From a virus: a stretch of 34,505 bases of DNA. The position numbers and the translations under genes are program-made. The stretch is from IMG/VR virus record IMGVR_UViG_3300043399_000168, positions 1 through 34,505 of that record. One strand, written 5' to 3'. The notes beneath the pieces are model-generated. The model searched no databases. It was not told the origin of the DNA and saw only the letters and a list, made by a program, of their open reading frames with translations. Below are positions 1 through 8,033 of this stretch, piece by piece (the first letter of the stretch is position 1; the number at the start of each line of letters is the position of its first letter).

Positions 1-127
1 CTTCATTTCTTGGCCTTTTTGGGCGCTTTGCTGGGCTTTCCAGCGGCTTTGGCAGCCTTGGTGGCCACGTTCAAAGCGATGGCAACAGCCTGCTTTTGAG
101 GCTTGCCAGACTTCATTTCCTTCGAGA
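1..127. repeat. Direct terminal repeat (left copy), contig closure overlap
   Basis: Positions 1-127 are identical to 34379-34505. The repeat lies inside a gene (3-173, minus), and the reading frame continues normally across the joined ends. It is therefore best read as the overlap of a circular assembly, not a biological terminal repeat. Exactly 127 bases is a common maximum k-mer length in short-read assemblers, which supports the artefact reading. The true unit length would be 34,378 bp. Confidence 0.9.
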
Positions 128-173
128 TGTTCTTCCCGATGGACTTGCTTGAGTAACCCTTGGTCAGTGGCAT
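3..173 (-). CDS. Small basic conserved podophage protein (56 aa)
   Basis: This 56-residue protein is very lysine- and alanine-rich, with an N-terminal MPLTKGYSSKSI segment, a central SGKPQKQAVAIAL stretch and a highly basic tail ending KAPKKAKK. Proteins of this form recur next to coat and gp4 genes in short-tailed phages, but no function is known to me. The basic tail suggests nucleic-acid contact. The ATG at 173 has a good ribosome site (AGGAG, six bases upstream). On the circle, its stop codon overlaps the ATG of the 54-aa gene whose start lies at 34384 (equivalent to position 6). It is the first gene after the coat terminator. A truncated second copy at the right end is only the assembly overlap. 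Confidence 0.8.
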   Translation of the reverse strand: MPLTKGYSSKSIGKNISKEMKSGKPQKQAVAIALNVATKAAKAAGKPSKAPKKAKK

Positions 174-190
174 TTTGAGCTCCTATGCAG

Positions 191-211
191 AAAGGGGGGC
201 CGGAGCCCCCC
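191..211 (-). terminator. GC-rich hairpin after the coat gene, possible terminator
   Basis: On the minus strand the sequence is GGGGGGC, TCCG, GCCCCCC, then TTTCTGC. This is a perfect seven-base-pair stem closed by a UCCG tetraloop of the very stable UNCG class. It starts 15 bases after the coat stop codon. The following T run is only three long, so it may be a weak or partial terminator, or an mRNA-stabilising 3' hairpin that protects the abundant coat message. Confidence 0.6.
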
Positions 212-225
212 AGTCTTTCGCCAGC

Positions 226-1512
226 TTACTGGTTGAACAACAAGATGCCGGACATCTCGGGGTTCTTGTTCACCACACCGAACAGCGTGTCCATACGGTA
301 CTTGATGGTCATGCTGTCAATGTCGTAGAACTTCTGCATCACAAGCTCGATGCCCTGGTCGGTGGTGGCACGCATCACTGCGACGCCAGCATCGGCCGGG
401 ACTGCGTAGCGGCCAGGCAGGATTTCCAGAGCATCACGCTGCCAGAACACGTTGACCTGTGCGGTGTTCACGTTCAGGAAGGTGATGGCTGCAGTGTTCG
501 ACGGGGTTTCCACCGCGACGTTCTTGTACTGCAACTGGGCATCGGTCGGGGCCACGCCCTGAGCGCCGATGATCGGAGGCGTAATCACCAGGCTGGTGCC
601 TCCAGCAGGAACGCTCACGACGCGGAAGGTCTTGAGCTGGCCGGTGGACTGCTTGGTGATGTGGTGCACAGCGTACACGCCAGCAATGGTAAACGCGTCG
701 CCAGCAGCAACGCCAGCAGAAGAGCTGACGGTCACGGTCTGGAAGCGGTTGTCCACGTTGATCTGGCCGCCGACCGAGGTCGAGGTGGCCTGGGGCGTGT
801 AGTTAGCCTGAGTGCCTGCGCCATCGGTGTCGATGGTGATCAGAGCGCCGCCACCAGCTGCGAGCTGACGGTTGGCGTAGTCCATCTTGTAGGTCTCGAA
901 GCCAGCGACCATGCCGACGTAAGAGCGCTCATAAGCCTTGTCAGACTTCTGATTGCCAAACGAACGGGCAGAGCCAACCAGGTTGCCAGCCAAGCCGTTG
1001 TAGTCGCGGCTGGACAGGGCCATGAAGCGCTCGTAGTCTGGCACGCCTTGCTCGTTCATGATGGCGTCGCACAGGGCCACGTCGTCATAGTCACCAGCAG
1101 CAGCGGCAATCGGCACCACCAGCGAACCCAGGCTTGCAGCCGAGTTCATGATGGCGATGTTGATGTCGCTGGCCAGCTTCTGCTTGGCGGACTCGCCCAG
1201 GCGGCCTTCTTGCAGGGCATCGCGCAGTTCGAGGGAGGTCATTTCCCAAGGCACGGTCTTGCTGAAGCCCAGGGTCGCAGGCACGGCCAGCTGCGTCATG
1301 CCCTGGTAGCCGGGAATCGGCGTGCCAGGAGTGCTGCTGATCGACTGAGCGATATAGGGCTGGGGACGCCAGATGGTGTTGTTGGCACGTTCCATCATCG
1401 TCTGGTCGGTCTGGTAGACCGAGACGTTGCGGGACAGAACCAGGGCGTCCTGGAAACCTTCCAGGAGGTCTTCGAACGCTACGCGCTCTTCTTTGGAAAA
1501 ACTATTAGCCAT
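226..1512 (-). CDS. Major capsid protein, P22 gp5 (HK97-fold coat) family
   Basis: The 428-residue product forms the icosahedral shell around the scaffold. Its length matches P22 gp5 (430 aa). The N-terminal third carries an RANNTIWRP-like segment corresponding to SSNTIWMP of P22 gp5. The middle contains INVDNRFQTVTVSSSAGV followed by a GDAFTIAGV stretch, closely matching VNVDNRFATVTLSATTG and GDKISFAGV in the inserted-domain region of P22 coat. Later come FLNVNTAQVNVFW and a DALEI segment matching ILNVKDARTNVFW. The ATG at 1512 has AGGAG six bases upstream. The scaffold gene precedes it by 24 bases and a strong hairpin follows it. P22-family identity is firm; the absence of processing is inferred from the family. 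Confidence 0.95.
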   Translation of the reverse strand: MANSFSKEERVAFEDLLEGFQDALVLSRNVSVYQTDQTMMERANNTIWRPQPYIAQSISSTPGTPIPGYQGMTQLAVPATLGFSKTVPWEMTSLELRDALQEGRLGESAKQKLASDINIAIMNSAASLGSLVVPIAAAAGDYDDVALCDAIMNEQGVPDYERFMALSSRDYNGLAGNLVGSARSFGNQKSDKAYERSYVGMVAGFETYKMDYANRQLAAGGGALITIDTDGAGTQANYTPQATSTSVGGQINVDNRFQTVTVSSSAGVAAGDAFTIAGVYAVHHITKQSTGQLKTFRVVSVPAGGTSLVITPPIIGAQGVAPTDAQLQYKNVAVETPSNTAAITFLNVNTAQVNVFWQRDALEILPGRYAVPADAGVAVMRATTDQGIELVMQKFYDIDSMTIKYRMDTLFGVVNKNPEMSGILLFNQ

Positions 1513-1536
1513 GATGGGCTCCTATTTCAAAAAATG

Positions 1537-2424
1537 TCAGTTTTTAGCTGCTTTCTGTCGCTTGTACTGGAGCACCTTGGTGTAGTTTCCAGTCTTTTCA
1601 GCTTCAGCACGCAGCCGTTCGAGGGTTGAGTCCACAGCGCCAGAAACTCGGCCAGTTGAGCTGACCATCCTTTCGGGTGCAGGGGCTGCCTTTCGGTTCG
1701 TAACTTTCAATTCCTTCTCCAGTTTCGCTACCGCAAAGGCAAACTTTACGGGGTCTTCAATCTTGGCCAGCTCTGCAGCCTTCTTCGGGTTTTTACCGAG
1801 TGCGTAAATCACCAGCGCCGGATTGTCCGCGCCTTGCAGCACGACGCCCTGCTGCGTCACGTTGAAGAGCTCCTGGGCCACGGCCTCAGCGTCCTCAAAG
1901 TCACGCACGCGCAGCTCAGCTTTCGCCTTGCCGTACCCTTCGAGCTTTTCCTGCCAGGCTTGCTGTTGCGCTTGCTCGGCCTGCCGCTGTTTTTCAACCT
2001 CGGTGTCGGCCTGGCGCTTGCGCTCGAACCAGTCTGCCAGTGCAGCCTCGAATCGGTCTGCGTCGTATTCGTAGTCCTCCAGCTTCGGCTTTGCACCAAG
2101 CGCGACTGGCTTTTTCTCAGTCGTCTGGTTCAGCTTCGCTTCGAGTTCTCGAATGCGTTTTTCCTTCTCACGGTTTGCCTTACGCAGCTCTTTCACCCAA
2201 CCAGGCGCTTGAGCGTGCTCATCGGGAGGTGGCGCTTCCTCACCAATGGAAACGATCACTTCGTCGTCGTCGCCTTCGTTGTCGTCAGTGTTGGCATCGT
2301 CCTGGTCGCCGGTGGAATTTTGCTCACCAGCCACTTGCTCAGTCTCGATTTCCTCTTCCTGATCTTCGACCACTACGGTTTCGTCGTCGTTGCTCTCATC
2401 TCCAAATTCTGCCTTTTTGTTCAT
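1537..2424 (-). CDS. Scaffolding protein (P22 gp8-like role)
   Basis: This 295-residue protein lies between portal and coat, where P22 carries its 303-aa scaffold gene 8. The first 75 residues are strongly acidic, with runs of D and E. Residues about 80-180 are rich in K, E, R, Q and A and read as a long coiled coil (KELRKANREKEKRIRELEAK and an EKQRQAEQAQQQ segment). The C-terminus is basic (VLQYKRQKAAKN), like the coat-binding helix-turn-helix end of P22 scaffold. Sequence identity to gp8 is not obvious, so the call rests on position, length and composition. A stop codon sits directly upstream of the ATG at 2424, fixing the start. The ribosome site is weak. Confidence 0.8.
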   Translation of the reverse strand: MNKKAEFGDESNDDETVVVEDQEEEIETEQVAGEQNSTGDQDDANTDDNEGDDDEVIVSIGEEAPPPDEHAQAPGWVKELRKANREKEKRIRELEAKLNQTTEKKPVALGAKPKLEDYEYDADRFEAALADWFERKRQADTEVEKQRQAEQAQQQAWQEKLEGYGKAKAELRVRDFEDAEAVAQELFNVTQQGVVLQGADNPALVIYALGKNPKKAAELAKIEDPVKFAFAVAKLEKELKVTNRKAAPAPERMVSSTGRVSGAVDSTLERLRAEAEKTGNYTKVLQYKRQKAAKN

Positions 2425-2502
2425 TCAAATACCCCATTTAACTCACCCATTTGAAACGGCTGGGTGGGATTCCGTATAACCACATTCTCCACTAAAACGC
2501 TG

Positions 2503-4569
2503 TCATCTGACAACGGGTTGCACTTGTTCGCCAAGCGCAGCCTGCTGAATCGCCTCTGTGGCGGTCAGCGCCATGTTCTGATCGATCTCGCCAGTCTTGG
2601 CCAAAGTCTCGGCCGTCTTGGCACGGGACAGCTCTGCGTCGGCCACGGTCTTGATTGTGTTGGCGCGTGCTTGGGCAGCCTTGGCCACGGCTTCCTCGGC
2701 AGCGGCCTGCAGGAAAATGGCGTTCGGGTCTTGCTGCTGGCCCTTGGCTTCGGCCTCTGCCATGAGCGTTTCGATTTCCTGCTCTGTCGGCTTCACGACA
2801 CCCATGCGGATCAGGCGCTGGCGGAAGAAGTCGCGCACCTCGCTGATGCCTTCGCCTTCCATGTTCATCATGGCCATGGCACCCAGTACCTGCAGGGTTT
2901 CGGGGTCTTGCGTGATCTGCATCATTCCGGTTAGGGCGCGGACGGTCGCGGCACGCTTGGAGCTGCTGGACGGGCCGACCTCGACGTTCACATCGAACTT
3001 GGCCATGCTCAGGTCGTTGGCCATCTTCACTTCGCCAGTCTCCTGGTCGATGGTGGGCTGCATCAGCGTAACGGAGCCAGTGCTCTCGTCCTCGTTGATG
3101 ACCTTCATGGTGCGGCCTTCTTCGATGTAAATGTCCTTGGCCATCAACAGCCAGACCTCGCCGCAGCGCTTCATGGCCTTGGCGAAGTTGCTCATGTAGA
3201 TGAAGGTCTGCATGTCCAGGCGCTGCTGGATCATCTCCACGGCCTTGCCGCTGATGTTCGACACCAGCTTGTCCGCGCCTTGCGGGTTGCCCAAAATGTC
3301 CTGCATGTCCTGCTCTGTCACCTGCAGCAGTGCAGCCATGGCCGGAGGCACGTTCGGGGCGCGTGTGTACGCCACGGGGCCGCTGACGGTCTGGCTGCCG
3401 TCCGGGCCGGTGATCGGGTTGATCAGCAGATAAGGGTAGTCCTTGAGGTTGTCCTCTGCCCACATAACCTGGTGGCCAGCGACCTGCTCAGGCGTGAGGA
3501 TTGGCTTCTCGACGCTGGACAGGGCGCTGATCTCGCCCAGTTTGGACAGCTGCATGTTCTTCAGGCGCTGGGCGTCCTTGGCCAGGCGCACGTGGCCCAT
3601 GCAGCGCTCGACGTTGTCCACAAACCAGCGCTTGCCGTAGACCGGGATGATCGGGATGCACTTGCCTGCGATGTAGCCAGCGTCCTCAAGGATGCGGCCA
3701 CCGGACATGATGTACTTGTGAACCTTGCGCGACTTGATCTTGCGCTGGCGCACCTCTTGGCTGCCAATGGCGGCCAGGGTGTTTTCCAGCTCTGGATCGT
3801 CCTCGAAGTCCTTGGCGCGGTAGCGTTCCTCAGTGCCGTCGATGTTGCGGAAGATGCGGATGGTCTCGGTGACGTCCTCGACCTTGTAGTACTCGGCCAC
3901 ATAGACCACATCGGGTGTGCACCAGTCGAACTCGTACTGGTGGATGATCTTTGGCCAGCTGGTCGGGTCGTCGTTCCACTCTTCCTTGTAGGATTCGTAG
4001 GTCATCGAGTAGATGACGTAGCAGAAACGGGCGTCGGCCTTGTCCTGGCGCTTGGCGTTCAGGTCAAAGAAAACCGAGCTGTCGGCATCAAAGATCGGCT
4101 CGATCTGGATGCGCTGGCGCTCGTTGTCCTCGTCCTCGTCGTCCTCGTAGGTGGTGCGCAGACGCCAGGCACCGAAGCCACCGCCGACGGCTTCCTCGAA
4201 AGCGTTGTCGTAGGCCTCGTCGGCCACGCTGTCCTGCTCGTCGGCACGGTACAGGCCGTCACAGGTCTCGGCCAACTTGTCGGACTTGCTGCCGTCCTTG
4301 GCAACATAGTCCACGGTGATTCTGTTGTTCCTGTACTCATTTATTATTCTGATCACCGACAGCATGATCTTGTTGACTTCAAACTTCGGCTTGTTCTCGT
4401 AGATGTCCCACAGTGGGCCTTCCCACTGAGCACCGGACAAGCTGTAGAAGCGTCGGTCTTGAAGGCATTGCAGCCTTTCGTCCCGCAGTGCTGACTGTAC
4501 GTTGTCGAACTGCGCGAGCGCTTCGGCGTGTACGTTAGCCAGTCGCTGATCTCGTGAAATGCGTGCCAT
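2503..4569 (-). CDS. Portal protein, P22 gp1 family
   Basis: The 688-residue product would form the dodecameric portal through which DNA is packaged and ejected (P22 gp1 is 725 aa). The N-terminus holds a conserved SLSGAQWEG segment, then NKIMLSVIRIINEYRNNR and FDADSSVFFDLNAKRQDKAD, typical of P22-like portals. A middle block (GKCIPIIPVYGKRWF, then GHVRLAKDAQRLKN) is also diagnostic. The C-terminal 100 residues are Ala/Glu/Gln-rich and helical, consistent with the barrel at the portal's DNA-exit end. It follows TerL by 34 bases and precedes the scaffold gene, the usual P22 order. GAGG lies eight bases before the ATG at 4569. Confidence 0.95.
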   Translation of the reverse strand: MARISRDQRLANVHAEALAQFDNVQSALRDERLQCLQDRRFYSLSGAQWEGPLWDIYENKPKFEVNKIMLSVIRIINEYRNNRITVDYVAKDGSKSDKLAETCDGLYRADEQDSVADEAYDNAFEEAVGGGFGAWRLRTTYEDDEDEDNERQRIQIEPIFDADSSVFFDLNAKRQDKADARFCYVIYSMTYESYKEEWNDDPTSWPKIIHQYEFDWCTPDVVYVAEYYKVEDVTETIRIFRNIDGTEERYRAKDFEDDPELENTLAAIGSQEVRQRKIKSRKVHKYIMSGGRILEDAGYIAGKCIPIIPVYGKRWFVDNVERCMGHVRLAKDAQRLKNMQLSKLGEISALSSVEKPILTPEQVAGHQVMWAEDNLKDYPYLLINPITGPDGSQTVSGPVAYTRAPNVPPAMAALLQVTEQDMQDILGNPQGADKLVSNISGKAVEMIQQRLDMQTFIYMSNFAKAMKRCGEVWLLMAKDIYIEEGRTMKVINEDESTGSVTLMQPTIDQETGEVKMANDLSMAKFDVNVEVGPSSSSKRAATVRALTGMMQITQDPETLQVLGAMAMMNMEGEGISEVRDFFRQRLIRMGVVKPTEQEIETLMAEAEAKGQQQDPNAIFLQAAAEEAVAKAAQARANTIKTVADAELSRAKTAETLAKTGEIDQNMALTATEAIQQAALGEQVQPVVR

Positions 4570-4603
4570 ATTTTTGCCCTCGTTTCAAGTATTTTCGCAT
4601 CGA

Positions 4604-6070
4604 TTACCACTTATTGACAACCGGCAGCGGTTTAAAGCTGGCTGGCTTGCTGGCCGGGAGCCGCTGCACTAGGTTGATGGCGTCGAACATGGGGTCAAGC
4701 TGGTCGTCGTGTGCGCCGGACGGGAAAGCGGCCACTTCGGTCAGGAAGTCGGACAGCCAGGGCGCATCCTGCGGCAGCACCACGTTTCCGGACGCGATGA
4801 ATGGCGCAGCGTCGTAGCCTCGGCTGATCTTGTCCTTGTTGCGCTGCACGGCCACCACCGGGATGCCTTCGCGCCGCAGGGTCTGGATCAGGCCAGTGCC
4901 GGACACCTTGTCTTCCACGTACATGCCGCGCATGGCCGAGCCTTGGGCCACCGGGCGCATGTCGTTCAGGTGCTTGAGCCAGAACGCACGGGCGTTCACC
5001 AGCAGTTCTGGGGCTTCCCACTTGCCGCGCACCTGGTCGAGCTTGACCGCCTGGCCAACGGTCGACCGCGCCCAGCACTGCAGCACCGACCAGTCGTTGT
5101 GGTCTGCGGTCTTTTGGGCCGTATCCACGGTGATGAAGCGGAACTCCAGCTGCGGGATGCTGGCCCAATACTTGAACCACTCGGTGTTGATGATGCCACC
5201 GCCACGGGGCGCAGGCCGCTGCTGAAGCTGCCCAGCTGTACCGTAGGGGCCGAGGGTTTTCTCCAGCTCGGACACCTGGGCCTCACCAAAGCGCTCGGGG
5301 AACATCAGCTCGCCTTCCTTGGTGCGCGGATCAGTCCATCCGATGCTGGTGGTGCAGCGGTGCTCAGGCTCGAAGCGCATCGGGATGCACAGGTGCACAT
5401 ACGGCAGGTTCATCTCCTTGATGACGCCAGAGATGTCCTTCTCGTTCAGGCGCTGCATGATGACCACGATGGCCGACTTGTCGGAGTTGACACGGGTCGG
5501 CAGGGTCTCGGTGAAGGCGATCTTGGCCGCTTCGAGTTTGGCTTGGCTGTTGGCGTTGTCGGCGCTGATCGGGTCGTCCAGGATGACCCGGTCGCCACGC
5601 ACGCCGGTCATGGAGGTGAACGCACGGGCCTGGCGCACGCCTTTACGGGTATTCCCGAACTCGCGCTTGCCGTCCAGGTCGGCCAGTAGCTCGATGGGCC
5701 AGAGCTGCTGATACCAGTCGGACTTGATCAGGTCACGGCAGCGTCGGCTGTCTCGGATGGCCAGCTGTTCCTCGTGCGCCGTTCCGACAAAGCGCATCTC
5801 GGGCAGGTTCATTGGCCCCCACTCCCAGGCTGGCCAGATCACGCCGGTCAGCAGGGATTTCATGGAGCCTGGAGGCACGTTCATAAGCAGCCGGATGATC
5901 TCGCCCTTGGTCACGGCCTCAAGGTGCAGGCAGATGGCGTCCAGCGCCCAACCCCACTTCAGTTGCGCAGCCGGTTCGAGCACGCGCCAGGCACGCTTGG
6001 CAAACTCGGCCAGCGACCTGCGGCAAAGCTCGCGCTCGATGGCCAGCAGGTCAGCTTGCGTCAGTTGCAT
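4604..6070 (-). CDS. terL: Terminase large subunit (packaging ATPase and nuclease)
   Basis: This 488-residue motor protein translocates concatemeric DNA into the prohead and makes the headful cuts. A deviant Walker A (VPPGSMKS) lies at residues about 66-73 and Walker B (VILDDP) at about 162-167. The coupling/motor region includes MQRLNEKD. The C-terminal RNase H-fold nuclease has acidic positions in FITVDTAQK, in ADHNDWS and in GAHDDQLDPMFDA. The frame stays open far upstream, but the ATG at 6070 is chosen because it gives the conserved MQLTQADLLAIERELCRRSL start and overlaps the TerS end by only 20 bases. The upstream extension lies within TerS. Confidence 0.95.
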   Translation of the reverse strand: MQLTQADLLAIERELCRRSLAEFAKRAWRVLEPAAQLKWGWALDAICLHLEAVTKGEIIRLLMNVPPGSMKSLLTGVIWPAWEWGPMNLPEMRFVGTAHEEQLAIRDSRRCRDLIKSDWYQQLWPIELLADLDGKREFGNTRKGVRQARAFTSMTGVRGDRVILDDPISADNANSQAKLEAAKIAFTETLPTRVNSDKSAIVVIMQRLNEKDISGVIKEMNLPYVHLCIPMRFEPEHRCTTSIGWTDPRTKEGELMFPERFGEAQVSELEKTLGPYGTAGQLQQRPAPRGGGIINTEWFKYWASIPQLEFRFITVDTAQKTADHNDWSVLQCWARSTVGQAVKLDQVRGKWEAPELLVNARAFWLKHLNDMRPVAQGSAMRGMYVEDKVSGTGLIQTLRREGIPVVAVQRNKDKISRGYDAAPFIASGNVVLPQDAPWLSDFLTEVAAFPSGAHDDQLDPMFDAINLVQRLPASKPASFKPLPVVNKW

Positions 6071-6554
6071 CTTTTGCGGCCATGATCTGCGCCAGCACGT
6101 CTGTGGATAACTTGGAAGCGTCAATGGTCTGCACTTGCAGCGGGTTTTCCTTGTCGCCTGCCAACTCCAGCCGGTCGCCGTACTTTTTCGGGGCCAACTT
6201 GGAAAGCAGCCACTTTCGACTGTCCACTTGCAGTTTGCGTTGCTGGATGGCCTGCCAGTCGCGCTTTCCGTCTCCAGTCTCAGGAACATCGCTGTCGGCC
6301 AGCTCCAGCACCTCATTGGCCATGCGCTCGATCAGATCTTCCCTCGCGTGCGCGTAGTCTTCCGCAAGTTTCGCGTCAGCATCCACCCATCGATTGAACG
6401 TGCTTTGCGGAACACCTGCGGCTTGGCAAGCCTTAAAAGCGCTCAGGCCGTCTCGCATCCCTTGCAGGACGGTTTGGCAGATGGCGTCCTTGTCTCGCTC
6501 TGGCTTTGCTGGTTTCGCTATTTTTTTGGGCTTTTCAGTGCGTTTCGTTGCCAT
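6051..6554 (-). CDS. terS: Terminase small subunit, Sf6 gp1-like
   Basis: The 167-residue protein recognises the packaging site and recruits TerL. A basic N-terminus is followed by a helix-turn-helix (SAFKACQAAGVPQSTFNRWV) at about residues 40-60. Further on, QVDSRKWLLSKLAPKKYGD matches RVDTRKWALARMNPRKYGD of Shigella phage Sf6 gp1. The frame could start at a GTG at 6569, but the ATG at 6554 is preferred because AGGA sits seven bases upstream of it. The gene overlaps the end of the methyltransferase by 20 bases and the start of TerL by 20 bases, so these genes are translationally linked. Confidence 0.92.
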   Translation of the reverse strand: MATKRTEKPKKIAKPAKPERDKDAICQTVLQGMRDGLSAFKACQAAGVPQSTFNRWVDADAKLAEDYAHAREDLIERMANEVLELADSDVPETGDGKRDWQAIQQRKLQVDSRKWLLSKLAPKKYGDRLELAGDKENPLQVQTIDASKLSTDVLAQIMAAKDATDAS

Positions 6555-7461
6555 TTTTGAATCCTGCACTCAAGATGTTAAATGCTGTTGCGGCACACAG
6601 AGGGACTTGTCCGTTTCCAATGGCTTTAAGTCTGTCCACCCTAGCGGCCACCCCATCAGCCACTCGACCCACGTTGGGTTCAGTTTGCCACCATTCCCTG
6701 CGCCCATTTGTCTGGCTTCTTCGATTGTTGTGTTCTTGTTGAGCAAATCCCATGATCCACTGCCGCCACACATCCCCTTTGTTCTCGGTGTCGGCCAATG
6801 AACCTGCGTCCCCAAATTCGGTGATTTTCTGTTGCCCTGACTGGCTCCGCTGTCCTTCCAATCCCGTGCATTTGGACTTGCCAATTCCATTTGCTTTTTT
6901 TTCAGCGCTTTCCTGGAGTTGCTTCCTCCATCCAGTCCCGAGCAATTCGGCGTGTGAAATGTTGTCTCTCCGTCTGGCGACAATCCAGATTCTGTCCCTC
7001 TGATGGTTTGCTCCAACATCGGAAGCTCCCATAACAGCCCATCGAGTGTCATACCGTAGCGCGGTAAGGTCTGCAATAACTCTGGCTCCTCCCCTAGTAG
7101 TGAGCATTGGGCTATTTTCCACAAAGACGAATCTGGGTCGTATTTCGCTAACCAACCTCGCCATGTGCCTCCACATTCCGCTACGTTCTCCGTCAAGTCC
7201 TTTTCCTTTTCCTGCCGCTGAAATGTCTTGGCATGGAAATCCGCCAGATATGACGTCAACAATTCCTCGCCACGGGTTTCCATCAAAGGTTTGAACGTCA
7301 TCCCATACTGGGAAAGGCGGGAGAATTCCGTCATTTTGTCTGGCGCACAATACGCTTGCTGCATATGGCTCCCATTCGACGGCATAGACTGTTCGCCATC
7401 CGAGCAGCCCCCCCCCAAGTATTCCTCCACCAGCGCCTGCGAAAAGAGCCAACTCATTCAT
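6535..7461 (-). CDS. DNA (cytosine-5) methyltransferase
   Basis: The 308-residue enzyme should transfer a methyl group from SAM to C5 of cytosine, probably protecting phage DNA from host restriction. All core C5-MTase motifs are visible: motif I (LFAGAGGG, about 6-13), motif IV with the catalytic cysteine (GGFPCQD, Cys about 77), motif VI (ENS, about 115-117), motif VIII (QRDRIWIV, about 154-161), and motifs IX-X (RVADGVAARVDRLKAIGNGQVP as two short blocks, about 266-287). The target-recognition region between VIII and IX is short and low-complexity. The ATG at 7461 has AAGG close upstream and is preferred to the GTG at 7467. Its start overlaps the HNH stop by eight bases. Almost the whole gene is also open in the +1 frame (separate entry). 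It is visibly AT-richer than its neighbours. Confidence 0.93.
   Translation of the reverse strand: MNELALFAGAGGGILGGGLLGWRTVYAVEWEPYAASVLCARQNDGILPPFPVWDDVQTFDGNPWRGIVDVISGGFPCQDISAAGKGKGLDGERSGMWRHMARLVSEIRPRFVFVENSPMLTTRGGARVIADLTALRYDTRWAVMGASDVGANHQRDRIWIVARRRDNISHAELLGTGWRKQLQESAEKKANGIGKSKCTGLEGQRSQSGQQKITEFGDAGSLADTENKGDVWRQWIMGFAQQEHNNRRSQTNGRREWWQTEPNVGRVADGVAARVDRLKAIGNGQVPLCAATAFNILSAGFKNGNETH
6570..7457 (-). CDS. Overlapping +1-frame ORF (295 codons) inside the C5-methyltransferase gene
   Basis: A second reading frame on the same strand, four bases downstream of the methyltransferase ATG, is open for 295 codons and ends just before terS. Its product includes LLTSYLADFHAKTF, KEKDLTENVAECGGTWRGWL, KYDPDSSLWKIAQCSL, LPRYGMTLDGLLWELP, KLNPTWVEWLMGWPLGWTDL and LKPLETDK. 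I recognise these as hallmarks of a protein family widely annotated in phages, so the frame resembles a known family and not random sequence. Several blocks lie opposite methyltransferase motifs: LADFHAKTF opposite GGFPCQDIS, and TDLKPLETD opposite RLKAIGNG. That family may consist of real overlapping gene products or of repeated database translations of methyltransferase genes. Function is unknown. A start by translational coupling (ATGAATGAG) is plausible. Confidence 0.5.
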   Translation of the reverse strand: MSWLFSQALVEEYLGGGCSDGEQSMPSNGSHMQQAYCAPDKMTEFSRLSQYGMTFKPLMETRGEELLTSYLADFHAKTFQRQEKEKDLTENVAECGGTWRGWLAKYDPDSSLWKIAQCSLLGEEPELLQTLPRYGMTLDGLLWELPMLEQTIRGTESGLSPDGETTFHTPNCSGLDGGSNSRKALKKKQMELASPNARDWKDSGASQGNRKSPNLGTQVHWPTPRTKGMCGGSGSWDLLNKNTTIEEARQMGAGNGGKLNPTWVEWLMGWPLGWTDLKPLETDKSLCVPQQHLTS

Positions 7462-8005
7462 AACCACCTTTCAGTCTGTTTTTGATGATGTGGTGTGCGC
7501 CACTTTTTGAAATATTCAAGAACAAAGCAACATCAGCAACAGACGCGCCGTCTGAAACCATTTTTGCAATCACTTCAGCCATTGGATGCTTTGTCGGTTT
7601 TGTGCCACGCTTTTTGTGCCATGGCTTTTTGAAGTTTTTTGGTCTCGCATAAGTTCCATGCAGCTTTTTTTGCTGCTCATTTTCGGAATGACTCACCCAA
7701 GCAAGATTCGATGGAGTGTTGTTTTGTGGGTTCCCATCGAGATGTGATGCCTCTTGTTTTTCCTCTGGCAATCCATGAAAAGCCATGCACACAAGCCGAT
7801 GAACTGAAGTTTTCACGCCAGTTCCCGCTTGGCAATACTGGTAAGCGTTCGCCATCCACGGTTTGAGTTTCTTTCCCTTCAGCATGAAAAGACGCTCGAC
7901 ACCCTTGATAGTTTTTTTGATCTGTCGATCTTTCGACCAAATTTCTCCAAGACTATTCGCCATGTAGCCTGGGGCAATTGGTATGTCTTGCCATTCGATT
8001 TCCAT
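7454..8005 (-). CDS. HNH homing endonuclease with NUMOD4 and C-terminal HTH
   Basis: This 183-residue site-specific nuclease is probably a free-standing selfish element. Residues 1-35 (EWQDIPIAPGYMANSLGEIW) match the NUMOD4 DNA-binding motif. Residues about 70-115 form an HNH_3 domain, with VHRLVCMAFHG, then ASHLDGNPQNNTPSNLAWVS followed by ENEQQ carrying the catalytic His and Asn residues. Residues about 140-180 look like a helix-turn-helix (ADVALFLNISKSGAHHIIKN) that would read the target site. GAGG lies five bases before the ATG at 8005, and a near-consensus promoter sits about 30 bases upstream. It overlaps the methyltransferase start. Base composition is clearly AT-richer than the flanks. 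Confidence 0.9.
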   Translation of the reverse strand: MEIEWQDIPIAPGYMANSLGEIWSKDRQIKKTIKGVERLFMLKGKKLKPWMANAYQYCQAGTGVKTSVHRLVCMAFHGLPEEKQEASHLDGNPQNNTPSNLAWVSHSENEQQKKLHGTYARPKNFKKPWHKKRGTKPTKHPMAEVIAKMVSDGASVADVALFLNISKSGAHHIIKNRLKGGYE

Positions 8006-8033
8006 AAATGCCTCACTGCATTGTTTGGAAATT

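Noticed and set aside
160-1629. A 489-codon plus-strand frame opposite the coat gene
   Set aside because: His/Val/Leu-rich antisense translation. The coat protein on the minus strand is unambiguous.
4709-5689. A 326-codon plus-strand frame opposite terL
   Set aside because: Antisense of a GC-rich gene; no motif and no ribosome site worth noting.
7046-7294. Small plus-strand frames opposite the methyltransferase
   Set aside because: No ribosome sites, no family resemblance, and stops differ from the striking same-strand +1 frame. Considered chance openings.
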